This document shows positions 1 to 7,315 of a DNA stretch of 16,059 nt, piece by piece. Under the pieces are notes generated by a model. The model was not told where the DNA came from, searched no databases, and was given only the letters and a program-made list of their open reading frames with translations. Origin of the DNA: Desulfovibrio sp. (GTDB taxonomy: Bacteria; Desulfobacterota; Desulfovibrionia; Desulfovibrionales; Desulfovibrionaceae); contig VSMX01000043.1 of the NCBI GenBank assembly GCA_009773975.1, forward strand, positions 1 through 16,059. The letters run 5' to 3'. The number at the start of each line of letters is the position of its first letter. Position 1 is the stretch's first letter. Position numbers and translations under genes: made by a program.

Positions 1-141
1 TATTTATAGATTATATTTAACGATATTCAAAATATCGTAACCCAAATTTTTAATTTGGGCTGTCCCCGGGCTATTAATTCGCCCCTGACGAAGTAATAAT
101 CCGAATAATCGTCTACTGTCAAAGACAAGGATTGCGGAACC
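1..141. other. Leader region upstream of proA, with tandem small hairpins
   Basis: This AT-rich stretch precedes proA and has no gene. It holds two perfect 8-bp inverted repeats with 3-nt loops placed back to back: ACGATATT at 20-27 with AATATCGT at 31-38, and CCCAAATT at 41-48 with AATTTGGG at 52-59, only 2 nt apart. A weaker GGGC/GCCC pair follows at 68-71 and 81-84. Neither main hairpin is followed by a T-run on the plus strand, so an intrinsic terminator is not clear. They could be an operator, the end of an upstream gene's transcript or an RNA leader structure. A 7-bp direct repeat AATAATC lies at 95-101 and 104-110. No convincing -35/-10 pair was found. Confidence 0.5.
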
Positions 142-1401
142 ATGGGCGTTGCGAATGAAATGGAATATCTGGCCCAAAAAGCCAAAACTGCATCCAGAAA
201 GCTGGCCCACGCCAGTCCCGCTGCCAAAAATCTTTTTCTTGAACGGCTTTGCAAGCTGCTTGAAGTGGAAGAAGCGGAAATTCTGGCTTCCAATGCCAGG
301 GATCTGGAACTTGCAAAAAAGGCCGGGCTTGATGACCCGCGGCTGAACAGGCTGACGCTTACGCCGGCCATCATGGCCGAAATGCGCAAGGCCTGCAAGG
401 AAGTCGCGGCTTTTCCCGATCCTGTGGGCGCAACAGAAAGCCAATGGCAGAGGCCGAATGGCCTGCTTGTCGGCAAGATGCGCATTCCCATTGGCGTGAT
501 AGCCATGATTTACGAAGCCAGGCCAAATGTCACCATTGATGCCGCGATTTTATGCGTCAAGGCCGGAAATTCCGTTATCCTGCGCGGCGGCAGGGAGGCC
601 GTCAATTCAAATATGGCCCTGGCCCGGCTTTTGCGCCAGGCCCTGCATGAAGCTGCTTTGCCGGAAGATGGCGTCCAGCTGGTCGGGAATGCCGATCATG
701 CCGCAGTGCGGGAACTTTGCAGGCTGGATCAATATATTGATGTGCTGATTCCGCGCGGCGGCGAAAAGCTTGTCGCTTCGGTCTGCGAAGCGGCGACCAT
801 GCCTGTTCTCAAGCATTACAAGGGCGTTTGCCATGCCTATGTGGATGCCGGCGCCGATATTGGGCAGGCGCTCGAAATAATCGCCAATGCCAAGGCCCAG
901 AGGCCAGGCGTATGCAACGCGCTTGAGGCCTTGCTGGTCAATGCCGAAATCGCGCCGGACTTCTTGCCGCGACTTGCCAAAATGATGGCTGGGCTGGGCG
1001 TGGAATTGAGGGCCTGCGCAAGGTCGCTGCCCCTGCTTGGCCCCGGGGCCAGGGCGCAGGCGCCGGAAGATCTGGGCTGTGAGTTTCATGATCTCGTTCT
1101 GGCCGTATGCGTTGTCGAGAACATGGAAGAGGCCCTTGACCATATAGCCAGGTATGGCTCAAGACATACGGAAATTATCTGCACGCAAGATTATGGCCGG
1201 GCCATGCGTTTTTTGCGGGAGGCCGACGCTTCCATGGTGGCGGTAAATGCCTCGACGCGTTTTAATGATGGCGGCCAGCTGGGCCTCGGGGCGGAAATAG
1301 GCATTTCCACCTCCAAGCTGCACGCATACGGGCCAATGGGTCTCAAGGAGCTTACAACCACAAAGTTTGTAGTGCTGGGCAATGGACAAATCAGGAATTA
1401 A
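142..1401 (+). CDS. proA: Glutamate-5-semialdehyde dehydrogenase (gamma-glutamyl phosphate reductase)
   Basis: This enzyme catalyses the NADPH-dependent reduction of gamma-glutamyl phosphate to glutamate-5-semialdehyde, the second step of proline synthesis, in the cytoplasm. The 419-residue length is normal for the family. The catalytic cysteine is C258 in the segment KAQRPGVCNALEALLV. Other family landmarks are YEARPNVTIDA near residue 124 and the C-terminal GGQLGLGAEIGISTSK followed by GPMGLKELTTTKFVV. The ATG at 142 is preceded by a weak AAGG at 127-130. An in-frame ATG at 160 would also give a plausible N-terminus but has no better ribosome binding site. The gene leads a three-gene operon with nadD and a TPR-like gene. 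The partner kinase gene proB is not in the window. The identification is secure; only the start is open. Confidence 0.96.
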   Translation: MGVANEMEYLAQKAKTASRKLAHASPAAKNLFLERLCKLLEVEEAEILASNARDLELAKKAGLDDPRLNRLTLTPAIMAEMRKACKEVAAFPDPVGATESQWQRPNGLLVGKMRIPIGVIAMIYEARPNVTIDAAILCVKAGNSVILRGGREAVNSNMALARLLRQALHEAALPEDGVQLVGNADHAAVRELCRLDQYIDVLIPRGGEKLVASVCEAATMPVLKHYKGVCHAYVDAGADIGQALEIIANAKAQRPGVCNALEALLVNAEIAPDFLPRLAKMMAGLGVELRACARSLPLLGPGARAQAPEDLGCEFHDLVLAVCVVENMEEALDHIARYGSRHTEIICTQDYGRAMRFLREADASMVAVNASTRFNDGGQLGLGAEIGISTSKLHAYGPMGLKELTTTKFVVLGNGQIRN

Positions 1402-2110
1402 GCCCGGAAGGCTGATTTATGGCGGGAGTTTCAATCCCGTCCACATTGGCCATCTCAGGCTTGCGCTCGAAGCCTGCAGGCTGCTTGGGCCATTTGTCCG
1501 CAAGGTGGACTTTGTGCCCGCGGCCTGCCCGCCGCACAAGAAAAGCAGCGGCCTGCTGCCTTTCAGTATGCGGGCCGAGCTTGTCAGGCTTTCCATAGAC
1601 GGGATTTCCTGTCTGGAATGTAATGTTATAGAAGAAGATTTGCCGGAACCCTCGTATTCCGAACGGACAATCCGGGCCATTGCTGCCATGAGGCCGGACG
1701 AGGAACTGTTTTTTTTGCTTGGCTCAAGCGATTTTGCGCTGCTGCCGGAATGGCGGAACGGGCGGGATCTTCCCCGGCTTTGCAATTTTGCAATAGCGCC
1801 GAGGGGCGATCTTGATTTTGCGGGCTTTGTGGCCATGGCCCAACAAATCTGGCCAGGCAACGTGATTGTGCCCCAAAAGCAGGCCGCCGGCCTGTGTGCG
1901 TGCGGCCCTGGCATGGTATCTTTCGTTGAGTTGTCGGGGGGCAGAAAACTTTTTTATTTGCCTGTTCCGTTTCTGGATGTCAGCGCCACCTATATCAGAA
2001 AACTCTGGCTTTGCGGGGAAGATGTTGATTTTTTACTGCCCGGTCAGGCAATCGCGTTGCTCGACAGGGAAAGAAAGGCTGTGGAAGCCTGCTGGCGGGG
2101 AAATTATTAA
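1382..2110 (+). CDS. nadD: Nicotinate-nucleotide adenylyltransferase
   Basis: This enzyme transfers AMP from ATP to nicotinate mononucleotide, making deamido-NAD in cytoplasmic NAD synthesis. The nucleotidyltransferase signature GGSFNPVHIGHL spans residues 14-25, with the catalytic HxGH at H21 and H24. The second family motif, usually (S/T)xxxxR, appears as VSATYIRKL near the C-terminus. The 242-residue length is slightly above the usual 200-220. The start lies inside proA, overlapping its last 20 nt in another frame. There is no good Shine-Dalgarno sequence in front of it, which points to translation coupled to proA. No other in-frame start before the nucleotide-binding motif looks better. 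The stop overlaps the next gene's ATG. The common neighbour rsfS is absent here. Confidence 0.93.
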   Translation: MDKSGIKPGRLIYGGSFNPVHIGHLRLALEACRLLGPFVRKVDFVPAACPPHKKSSGLLPFSMRAELVRLSIDGISCLECNVIEEDLPEPSYSERTIRAIAAMRPDEELFFLLGSSDFALLPEWRNGRDLPRLCNFAIAPRGDLDFAGFVAMAQQIWPGNVIVPQKQAAGLCACGPGMVSFVELSGGRKLFYLPVPFLDVSATYIRKLWLCGEDVDFLLPGQAIALLDRERKAVEACWRGNY

Positions 2111-2928
2111 TGCTTAATGTAGCTCCAAAGGAATTGCGGGAAAACATAGCGCGAGCCAATGGCTATTTGCGCCGGGGGGAAGTGGCGCGCGCGCTTGCGG
2201 CCATGAGTGCCGCCCTGAGGCAGTTTACGGGAATTCACCTTATGCGCGGGCCGCGGGCCGAACTTGATATCCAGATAAGCGAATTTCTCAATTCATTAAT
2301 CCATCATCAGGCCATGCAGCCGCTGCTTGATCCATCCGGCAGCGGCAAGCCGAAAATCATCCGTTACCAGCAGGGCAAGGAAAACATTCTTGCCACAGTT
2401 CTCGATGGCCTTGCCAGAATACTTACCTCATCGGCTGAGGAGGAAATCAGGCGCGAAGCGGAAACAAGACTCGAACGCAAGAAAAGCCTCATTGAAACCG
2501 GCACAAAGCTTATTCAGGAAGGGCAGCTGGCCAAGGGCCGCGCCTTTCTCAAACGCGTGGCCGAGGAATTTTCCGATGACGAGGGCATTCGGGTTCAGGT
2601 CGGCAAAATATTCGAAGCCAACAATTGCCTGGTGGAAGCCGCTGAAATGTACGAGGAATCAATCGAGCACCAGCCCAGGGAAGTCGCGGCCTATACAGGC
2701 GCCATAGCCGCCTGGCTGCAGCTGCATGAATTTGAGAAGGCCGAAAAGATATTCATGGCTGTTTTGCGCACCTTTGGCGGCCATCCCAATACATACGGCC
2801 GCATGGCCAAGATGTACTGGGACTGGCGCAAGCGGGACAAGGCGGAAGAAATGGCAATCCGCGCGCTTCAGGGCAACAAGGAGCAGCCGGAGGCGAAAGC
2901 TGTGATGGAGGCCATGCAGAGGAGGTAA
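2110..2928 (+). CDS. TPR-like repeat protein of unknown function
   Basis: This is a 272-residue soluble protein with no signal peptide and no membrane segment. The N-terminal half is predicted helical (residues 5-45 and 85-130, the latter charged and possibly coiled-coil around EEEIRREAETRLERKK). Residues about 134-270 look like degenerate tetratricopeptide repeats: helical pairs of about 34 residues such as GQLAKGRAFLKRVAEEF, LVEAAEMYEESIEHQP, EFEKAEKIFMAVLRTF and KRDKAEEMAIRALQGN. Such folds usually mediate protein binding; no enzyme motif was seen. The ATG overlaps the nadD stop in TAATG, and GGGGA at 2097-2101 is a good ribosome binding site, so it is co-translated with nadD. The partner and role are unknown. 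The context with proA and nadD does not define one. Confidence 0.8.
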   Translation: MLNVAPKELRENIARANGYLRRGEVARALAAMSAALRQFTGIHLMRGPRAELDIQISEFLNSLIHHQAMQPLLDPSGSGKPKIIRYQQGKENILATVLDGLARILTSSAEEEIRREAETRLERKKSLIETGTKLIQEGQLAKGRAFLKRVAEEFSDDEGIRVQVGKIFEANNCLVEAAEMYEESIEHQPREVAAYTGAIAAWLQLHEFEKAEKIFMAVLRTFGGHPNTYGRMAKMYWDWRKRDKAEEMAIRALQGNKEQPEAKAVMEAMQRR

Positions 2929-2932
2929 GGCG

Positions 2933-4228
2933 TTATTGGGCCTCTTCGGCCAGTGGCCAGACGATCTTGCGGATTTCCTCGTTGCCGGCGCGCGCATTGC
3001 CGGCTATAGCCATTTGTCCGGATTCGATTTTCGGCAGTTCAATCTGCCCTGGCCGGGGCGGCCTTGCGCCAACAGTCTGCTCGACACGTTCGAAAATATT
3101 TGAAATTATGGCATTGGAAACAACCATCCCGCTTCTTGTCAGGCTCAGATAGCCGTTGCGGATGCGGATCAGCCCGTTTTCATGCATGGCCTGGACAAGC
3201 CTTTGATTGTCCTTGAGAAAATCTCGTCCGGTAAGCTGCTTGTAAGCCTTGAGGCGCAGGCCCCTGGAAGTGCGCAAACGCAGCATGATATGTTCCATCA
3301 GCCTTGTGCCTGGCGCAAGAATTTCCGCCTGTTTGCCCAGGGATTTTTCCCGCGCCAGATTGCCCCAGGCCGCAAGGCTTGCGGGATTGGTCCAGCGGGC
3401 GCCAGCGATGGTGGATGTGGCAGATGGCCCGAGGCCCAGATAGTCCTCTCCTTCCCAATAGCCCAGATTATGGCGGCACTGGAAGCCCATGCGCGCGAAA
3501 TTGGAAATTTCGTAATGCAAATAGCCGCTTTTTTCCATAAAAGCCGCTCCTTCCATGAACATGATATTCTGGTCGCGCTCTGGCGGCAGAACAAGTCTGC
3601 CCGCATCGCAGTCCAGTTCAAGGGGCGTGCCCGGTTCGAGCGTGAGGCAGTAGGATGAAATATGCTCGGGCGCGAGGCGCACCACGTCTTTGAGCGTTTG
3701 CAGCCATTGGCGCACGCCCTGTCCGGGCAGGCCCCACATCAAATCGACGCTGATATTGGTAAAACCGGCTGTTCTCGCAGCAAGGACGGCATTGAGGCTG
3801 TCCTGCACTTTGTGCGGCCGGCCAAGAACGCGAAGGCACGAGTCATCCAGACTCTGGATGCCGATTGAAAGGCGGTTTATGCCTGCGGCCAGAAAATCGG
3901 CTGCCTTGTTGCTTCTGGAGAGGGATTCCGGATTGGCTTCAAGACTGATTTCCGCCTTGGTCTCAAGTTGAAAGGTGCGATCAATCCTTTCCAGAATGCG
4001 CCCCACAATATCGGGTGGCAGCAGGCTTGGCGTGCCGCCGCCGAAAAAAACGCTGCTTACCGGCGCCTTGCCCAGCTTGTCGCCATAATGCGCAAGCTCA
4101 AGCAGAAGGGTATCAAGATAATCGCTCATCATTTGCGCGCCGGATCCATCCCTGCCAATGGCCATGGAATGGAAAGCGCAATAATTGCAGCGACTGCGGC
4201 AAAACGGCACATGTATATATAAAAGCAT
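2933..4228 (-). CDS. hemW: HemW-type radical SAM protein (heme chaperone family)
   Basis: This belongs to the HemW family, once annotated as oxygen-independent coproporphyrinogen III oxidase but known in studied members as a heme-binding chaperone for cytochromes. The radical SAM cluster motif CxxxCxxC is C10, C14 and C17 (CRSRCNYC). GGGTP at 63-67 is the SAM-binding glycine motif, and GFTNISVDLMWGLPGQ at 155-170 is conserved. The HemW-specific HNxxYW heme motif is present as HNLGYW at 253-258, which separates it from true HemN. The family normally ends near the NxIISNIF-like stretch (about residue 380). Here a 50-residue Pro/Gly/Glu-containing tail follows. The ATG has a strong AGGAAG ribosome binding site about 5 nt upstream. 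The gene is alone on its strand and converges with the TPR gene. Confidence 0.92.
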   Translation of the reverse strand: MLLYIHVPFCRSRCNYCAFHSMAIGRDGSGAQMMSDYLDTLLLELAHYGDKLGKAPVSSVFFGGGTPSLLPPDIVGRILERIDRTFQLETKAEISLEANPESLSRSNKAADFLAAGINRLSIGIQSLDDSCLRVLGRPHKVQDSLNAVLAARTAGFTNISVDLMWGLPGQGVRQWLQTLKDVVRLAPEHISSYCLTLEPGTPLELDCDAGRLVLPPERDQNIMFMEGAAFMEKSGYLHYEISNFARMGFQCRHNLGYWEGEDYLGLGPSATSTIAGARWTNPASLAAWGNLAREKSLGKQAEILAPGTRLMEHIMLRLRTSRGLRLKAYKQLTGRDFLKDNQRLVQAMHENGLIRIRNGYLSLTRSGMVVSNAIISNIFERVEQTVGARPPRPGQIELPKIESGQMAIAGNARAGNEEIRKIVWPLAEEAQ

Positions 4229-4267
4229 GGTTTCTTCCTGTCGAATTTATGACTTTTCAGGATGCAA

Positions 4268-4299
4268 GCATAAATTATGCCTTAATTTGCCATTAATGG
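4268..4299. promoter_or_regulatory. Two palindromes in the hemW / exported-protein divergent region
   Basis: The 213-bp gap between hemW and the gene at 4442 contains GCATAAATTATGC (4268-4280, 6-bp arms around a single central A) and CCATTAATGG (4290-4299, a perfect 10-bp palindrome). They are separated by 9 bp. Their position about 40-60 bp upstream of the hemW start and just upstream of the candidate plus-strand promoter fits regulator binding sites. That role is inferred. In AT-rich DNA short palindromes are common, so neither is assigned to a known regulator. Confidence 0.3.
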
Positions 4300-4322
4300 A
4301 AGCTTTTTCAAAAAAATTATTA

Positions 4323-4351
4323 TTGGCGTTGAAAGTTGACTGTTTTATATT
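4323..4351 (+). promoter_or_regulatory. Candidate sigma-70 promoter for the operon starting at 4442
   Basis: TTGGCG at 4323-4328 (4 of 6 match to TTGACA) and TATATT at 4346-4351 (5 of 6 match to TATAAT) are separated by 17 bp. This would start transcription near 4358, giving an untranslated leader of about 85 nt before the ATG at 4442. The call rests only on matches to consensus. A promoter for hemW on the opposite strand could not be picked out. Confidence 0.35.
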
Positions 4352-4441
4352 GGCAGCGTCATCGGGGCCACTTGGATTCGTCGGTAAATTTGGTTAAATT
4401 GTCTGCGGTTTAAATCGATTTCAAACCAGGGAGTATGCAAT

Positions 4442-4930
4442 ATGCGTAAATGTATAACCAAGGTTTTTATGGCGCTTGTGCTGGCAAGTTTTTTTGCTTC
4501 GCAATCCATGGCCGCGCAGACTGCCCCGCAGGCGGGAAAACCCGTGCAGGACGCGCCAGCCCAGACCACGGAACGCACGACCCTCATCAATGTTCAGGTT
4601 GACGGCACGGACAGCATAGGCGCGAGGCTTTCCACCCGCCTCAAGGAAAGATTTAACACGAGCAGTCTTTTCCGCCTGAATTCGGAGGAAGACAAGGACA
4701 AGCCGGAACTGCGCCTGCTGCTGAACACGGCGCCGGAATTTCCCAGCCGCCCAAGCGTCGGTTCGGTTTATGGCGTTTGCTGGGTTTTCAGCCAGGGTAA
4801 GGGTTATCTTGGCTATTTGCTTGCCCGCGAAGTCGGCACCGTAAATGCCGACGATCTTGACGCGCTGGTTGACAAGCTCGTTGAAAGAACGGACGGCATC
4901 GCGGCAAAATACGCCAATCTTTGGAAATAG
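4442..4930 (+). CDS. Small exported protein of unknown function
   Basis: A 162-residue protein with a clear Sec signal peptide: basic n-region MRK, hydrophobic stretch to about residue 20, and a signal peptidase I site SMA-AQ after A24. The mature part is about 138 residues and starts with an Ala/Pro/Gln-rich linker (25-45). It continues with a compact domain that includes INVQVDGTDSIGARLSTRL, PELRLLLNTAPEFPSRP and GSVYGVCWVF, and ends in a helix rich in D, V and R. One cysteine remains in the mature form, within GVCWVF. The ribosome binding site AGGGAG at 4428-4433 sits 8 nt from the ATG. The next gene begins 13 nt after the stop. I do not recognise the family; a periplasmic location is inferred from the signal peptide. 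Confidence 0.8.
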   Translation: MRKCITKVFMALVLASFFASQSMAAQTAPQAGKPVQDAPAQTTERTTLINVQVDGTDSIGARLSTRLKERFNTSSLFRLNSEEDKDKPELRLLLNTAPEFPSRPSVGSVYGVCWVFSQGKGYLGYLLAREVGTVNADDLDALVDKLVERTDGIAAKYANLWK

Positions 4931-4943
4931 CCCGGTTTTTTGC

Positions 4944-6239
4944 ATGCAAAAAAAAAGTTCAAGGCCAAATAAAAGAGATCGCGCCCCGCGCCGCGTCTGG
5001 TCTGGAGCGGAACCTCTTTTTCCGCCCTTGATGCCCTTTGCGGCCAGGGCCCTGGAGATTCTTCCGCGTGCCCTGGCCAAAGTCTGGCCGCTCAACAAGG
5101 CCCACAGGGCAAGCTTGCCGGATGATATTGCGGAGCTTTCCAGCCTGCTTACCCAGGACAGATCCCAATTGCGCCATTCCTACTGGAGCAAGCCCAATTT
5201 CGTCAGCGCCTATCTTTATTATTTTCTGCCCTGGAATATTTTGCGGCAATGCAGGCTCTTGCAGGACCTTCCCTTGCCTCCGCTCCATACGGATGGCCAA
5301 AACTGGCTGCTTGACGCCGGTTCTGGCAGTCTTTCCCTGCCGATTGCGCTTTGGCTGGCCAGGCAGGATTTACGCGAAAAAAAACTGAAAATTCTGGCGC
5401 TGGACAAAAGCCGCCGCCCCATGGAGCTTGGCAGGGCCATTTTTGAAAGCCTTGCCGAGCTTGCCGGCCTGCAAGCCTGGCCTGCAAGCCTTGTCAAAGG
5501 CTCATTTGAAAAAGCCGCGAATTCCTTGCCTGATGGAAAGATATGGCTGTTTTCGGCAGCAAATGTATTGAACGAGATTGTTTCAGGCAGAAGGCAGGGA
5601 AAACGGTTTAAATCCCAGGAATTCATGGCTGAAGATAATGAAAATGATCTCCAGCTTGAGCCATATTTCGACGCCATTCCGGCATTTATGGAAAAAGGCG
5701 CGGCATTCCTGTCCATAGAACCAGGAACACGGCTGGGCGGGGAGTGCATGATGCATTTGCGGGAATTTGCGGTCGCAAACGGCTATTGCGCGCATTCCCC
5801 CTGCGCGCATCAGGAAAAATGCCCCCTGCGTGCGCGCAACAGGCAGCAGGCTACGATTAATCATTCCAGCCTTGGAAGCGCCTGGTGTCATTTCACTTTC
5901 GATACCTCCGGCGCTCCCGTCTGGCTTCTCGAACTTTCGCGCAAGGCCGGGCTGGATAAAAAAAGCCTTTCCCTTTCTCCGCTTCTGCTTTCGGCCACAG
6001 TTCCGGTTGACAAGGGGCAACCTGGCAAATGCAGAATAATCTCCCGGCCTTTTCCTGTTCCCAACCTTTCGGAATATTGCCGTTATGGTTGTGAAAAGAA
6101 TGGTCTTGCCATTCTGCCGGATGCGAAATGGCTGGAAGATGGCGCGCTTGTGCCTTTTTCGAGGCCTGCAAAACCTGAAAAGGACAAAAAAAGCGGCGCA
6201 GTGATTGTCGAGCCGCCTGTGGTCGCAGATGTGAAATAA
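4944..6239 (+). CDS. Rsm22-like small ribosomal subunit methyltransferase-family protein
   Basis: This 431-residue protein resembles the Rsm22/METTL17 family, SAM-dependent methyltransferase-fold proteins tied to small-subunit assembly in mitochondria. The SAM-binding loop is WLLDAGSGSLSLPIA at 121-135, and LALD at 151-154 is the acidic strand end. Past the Rossmann core comes a cysteine-rich part: PCAHQEKCPL (C287, C293), WCHF (C315) and YCRYGC (C379, C383). It matches the layout of cysteines that hold a 4Fe-4S cluster in METTL17. The frame is open back to an ATG at 4845, but that start would overlap the previous gene by 86 nt, so the ATG at 4944 is preferred. No strong ribosome binding site precedes either. 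Substrate and activity are not shown by the sequence; other class I methyltransferase roles are possible. Confidence 0.8.
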   Translation: MQKKSSRPNKRDRAPRRVWSGAEPLFPPLMPFAARALEILPRALAKVWPLNKAHRASLPDDIAELSSLLTQDRSQLRHSYWSKPNFVSAYLYYFLPWNILRQCRLLQDLPLPPLHTDGQNWLLDAGSGSLSLPIALWLARQDLREKKLKILALDKSRRPMELGRAIFESLAELAGLQAWPASLVKGSFEKAANSLPDGKIWLFSAANVLNEIVSGRRQGKRFKSQEFMAEDNENDLQLEPYFDAIPAFMEKGAAFLSIEPGTRLGGECMMHLREFAVANGYCAHSPCAHQEKCPLRARNRQQATINHSSLGSAWCHFTFDTSGAPVWLLELSRKAGLDKKSLSLSPLLLSATVPVDKGQPGKCRIISRPFPVPNLSEYCRYGCEKNGLAILPDAKWLEDGALVPFSRPAKPEKDKKSGAVIVEPPVVADVK

Positions 6240-6260
6240 CAAGAGTCCTGGTTTCAGATC

Positions 6261-7286
6261 ATGAATATTCTTGTCATCGGTCTTCCTTTTTTTGAAAATA
6301 CTTTCCGTTCCATGGGCCATGCGGTGGTTAACGCCAATTCCGAATATTCCGACGATCTGGTTCTGAATCATCCGCAAACCTGGCAAAGCATCAGCAAAAA
6401 GCTTCAGAGCGGAGGATTTGAGGCTGATTTTGTCCTCTACATGGATAATGGCAACCATCCTCTGCTCATTGACCCGCACAATATTCCCGTCCCGTCAATT
6501 TATTATTCCATAGACACCTACTGCAATCCCTGGCACATACCATACGCCCATGCTTTCGATATGGTTTTGGCGGCCCAAAAGGATTTTTTGCCTTTTTTTC
6601 TGAATGACGGCCAAAACGGCAAATGGCTGCCACTTTTTTGCAGGGAAGCGCTTTGTGATGTGGAAACGCCCGAAAGAGACATTCCAGTTTCATTTGTCGG
6701 CACACTTGGGCACAAGAATAATCCCCAGAGAGAGCCATTTTTGCGTAAATTTGCCCAATACCAGCCCCTGGACATCCTTTCTGGCGACTTTGTTCCGATT
6801 TTTTCACGCAGCAGGATTGTGCTCAACCAGACCGCTTTTGGTGAAATAAATTTTCGCTGCTTTGAAGTTATGGGCCTGGGAGCTGGCCTGCTTATGGAAA
6901 AATGCGGCAATGGACTTGATGAACTGTTTACTCCGGGGGAGAATATCCTGCCCGTCTATACAAGAAATGACGCAGCGCAAGCGGCCAGGGTAGCGGCTAT
7001 TTTTCTTGAACGGCCGGCGGCATTGGAAGAAATTGCCAAAAACGGCAGAGAGCTGGTAAAAAAGGAACATACGGAAGTCGTCCGCGCTTGTCAGATACTT
7101 TCCATTGCCGAGCCTTTGCTGTCGGAAAATGCCGCGGTGAAGCGTCTTTCCGAGCTGCAAAAATACAGAAGGTTTACAGGCACGGCCTTCGGGATGTTGG
7201 CCAGCGAGCTTTCCGGCGAGGAATGGCAGCCATTCAGAAAGCTGTATTGCAGAATAGTTGAAGAAAATTACAGGGATTTTCAATAG
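6261..7286 (+). CDS. CgeB-like glycosyltransferase
   Basis: A 341-residue protein resembling the CgeB/glycosyl-transferase group 1 (GT-B) proteins found in flagellin, spore-coat and surface-polysaccharide glycosylation loci. The N-terminal half (residues 1-140) looks like the acceptor-side domain, with YYSIDTYCNPWHIPYAHAFD at 81-100. VSFVGTLGHK at 143-152 begins the donor-binding half. NFRCFEVMGLGAGLLMEK at 197-214 and ELFTPGENI at 221-229 match the usual nucleotide-sugar site, FE...G...E. No membrane segment or signal peptide was seen, so it acts at the cytoplasmic face. It starts 21 nt after the Rsm22-like gene with a weak ribosome binding site and lies 29 nt before gmhB. The sugar and acceptor are unknown; the neighbour suggests a heptose-related or surface glycan. 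Confidence 0.78.
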   Translation: MNILVIGLPFFENTFRSMGHAVVNANSEYSDDLVLNHPQTWQSISKKLQSGGFEADFVLYMDNGNHPLLIDPHNIPVPSIYYSIDTYCNPWHIPYAHAFDMVLAAQKDFLPFFLNDGQNGKWLPLFCREALCDVETPERDIPVSFVGTLGHKNNPQREPFLRKFAQYQPLDILSGDFVPIFSRSRIVLNQTAFGEINFRCFEVMGLGAGLLMEKCGNGLDELFTPGENILPVYTRNDAAQAARVAAIFLERPAALEEIAKNGRELVKKEHTEVVRACQILSIAEPLLSENAAVKRLSELQKYRRFTGTAFGMLASELSGEEWQPFRKLYCRIVEENYRDFQ

Positions 7287-7315
7287 GGTCTGCCCGGGAA
7301 AGCGGAGAAAGACGT

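Noticed and set aside
4845..4943. In-frame ATG upstream of the Rsm22-like gene
   Set aside because: Starting there would overlap the exported-protein gene by 86 nt and add 33 residues (MPTILTRWLTSS...) that do not look like the family. The ATG at 4944 leaves a normal 13-nt spacing.
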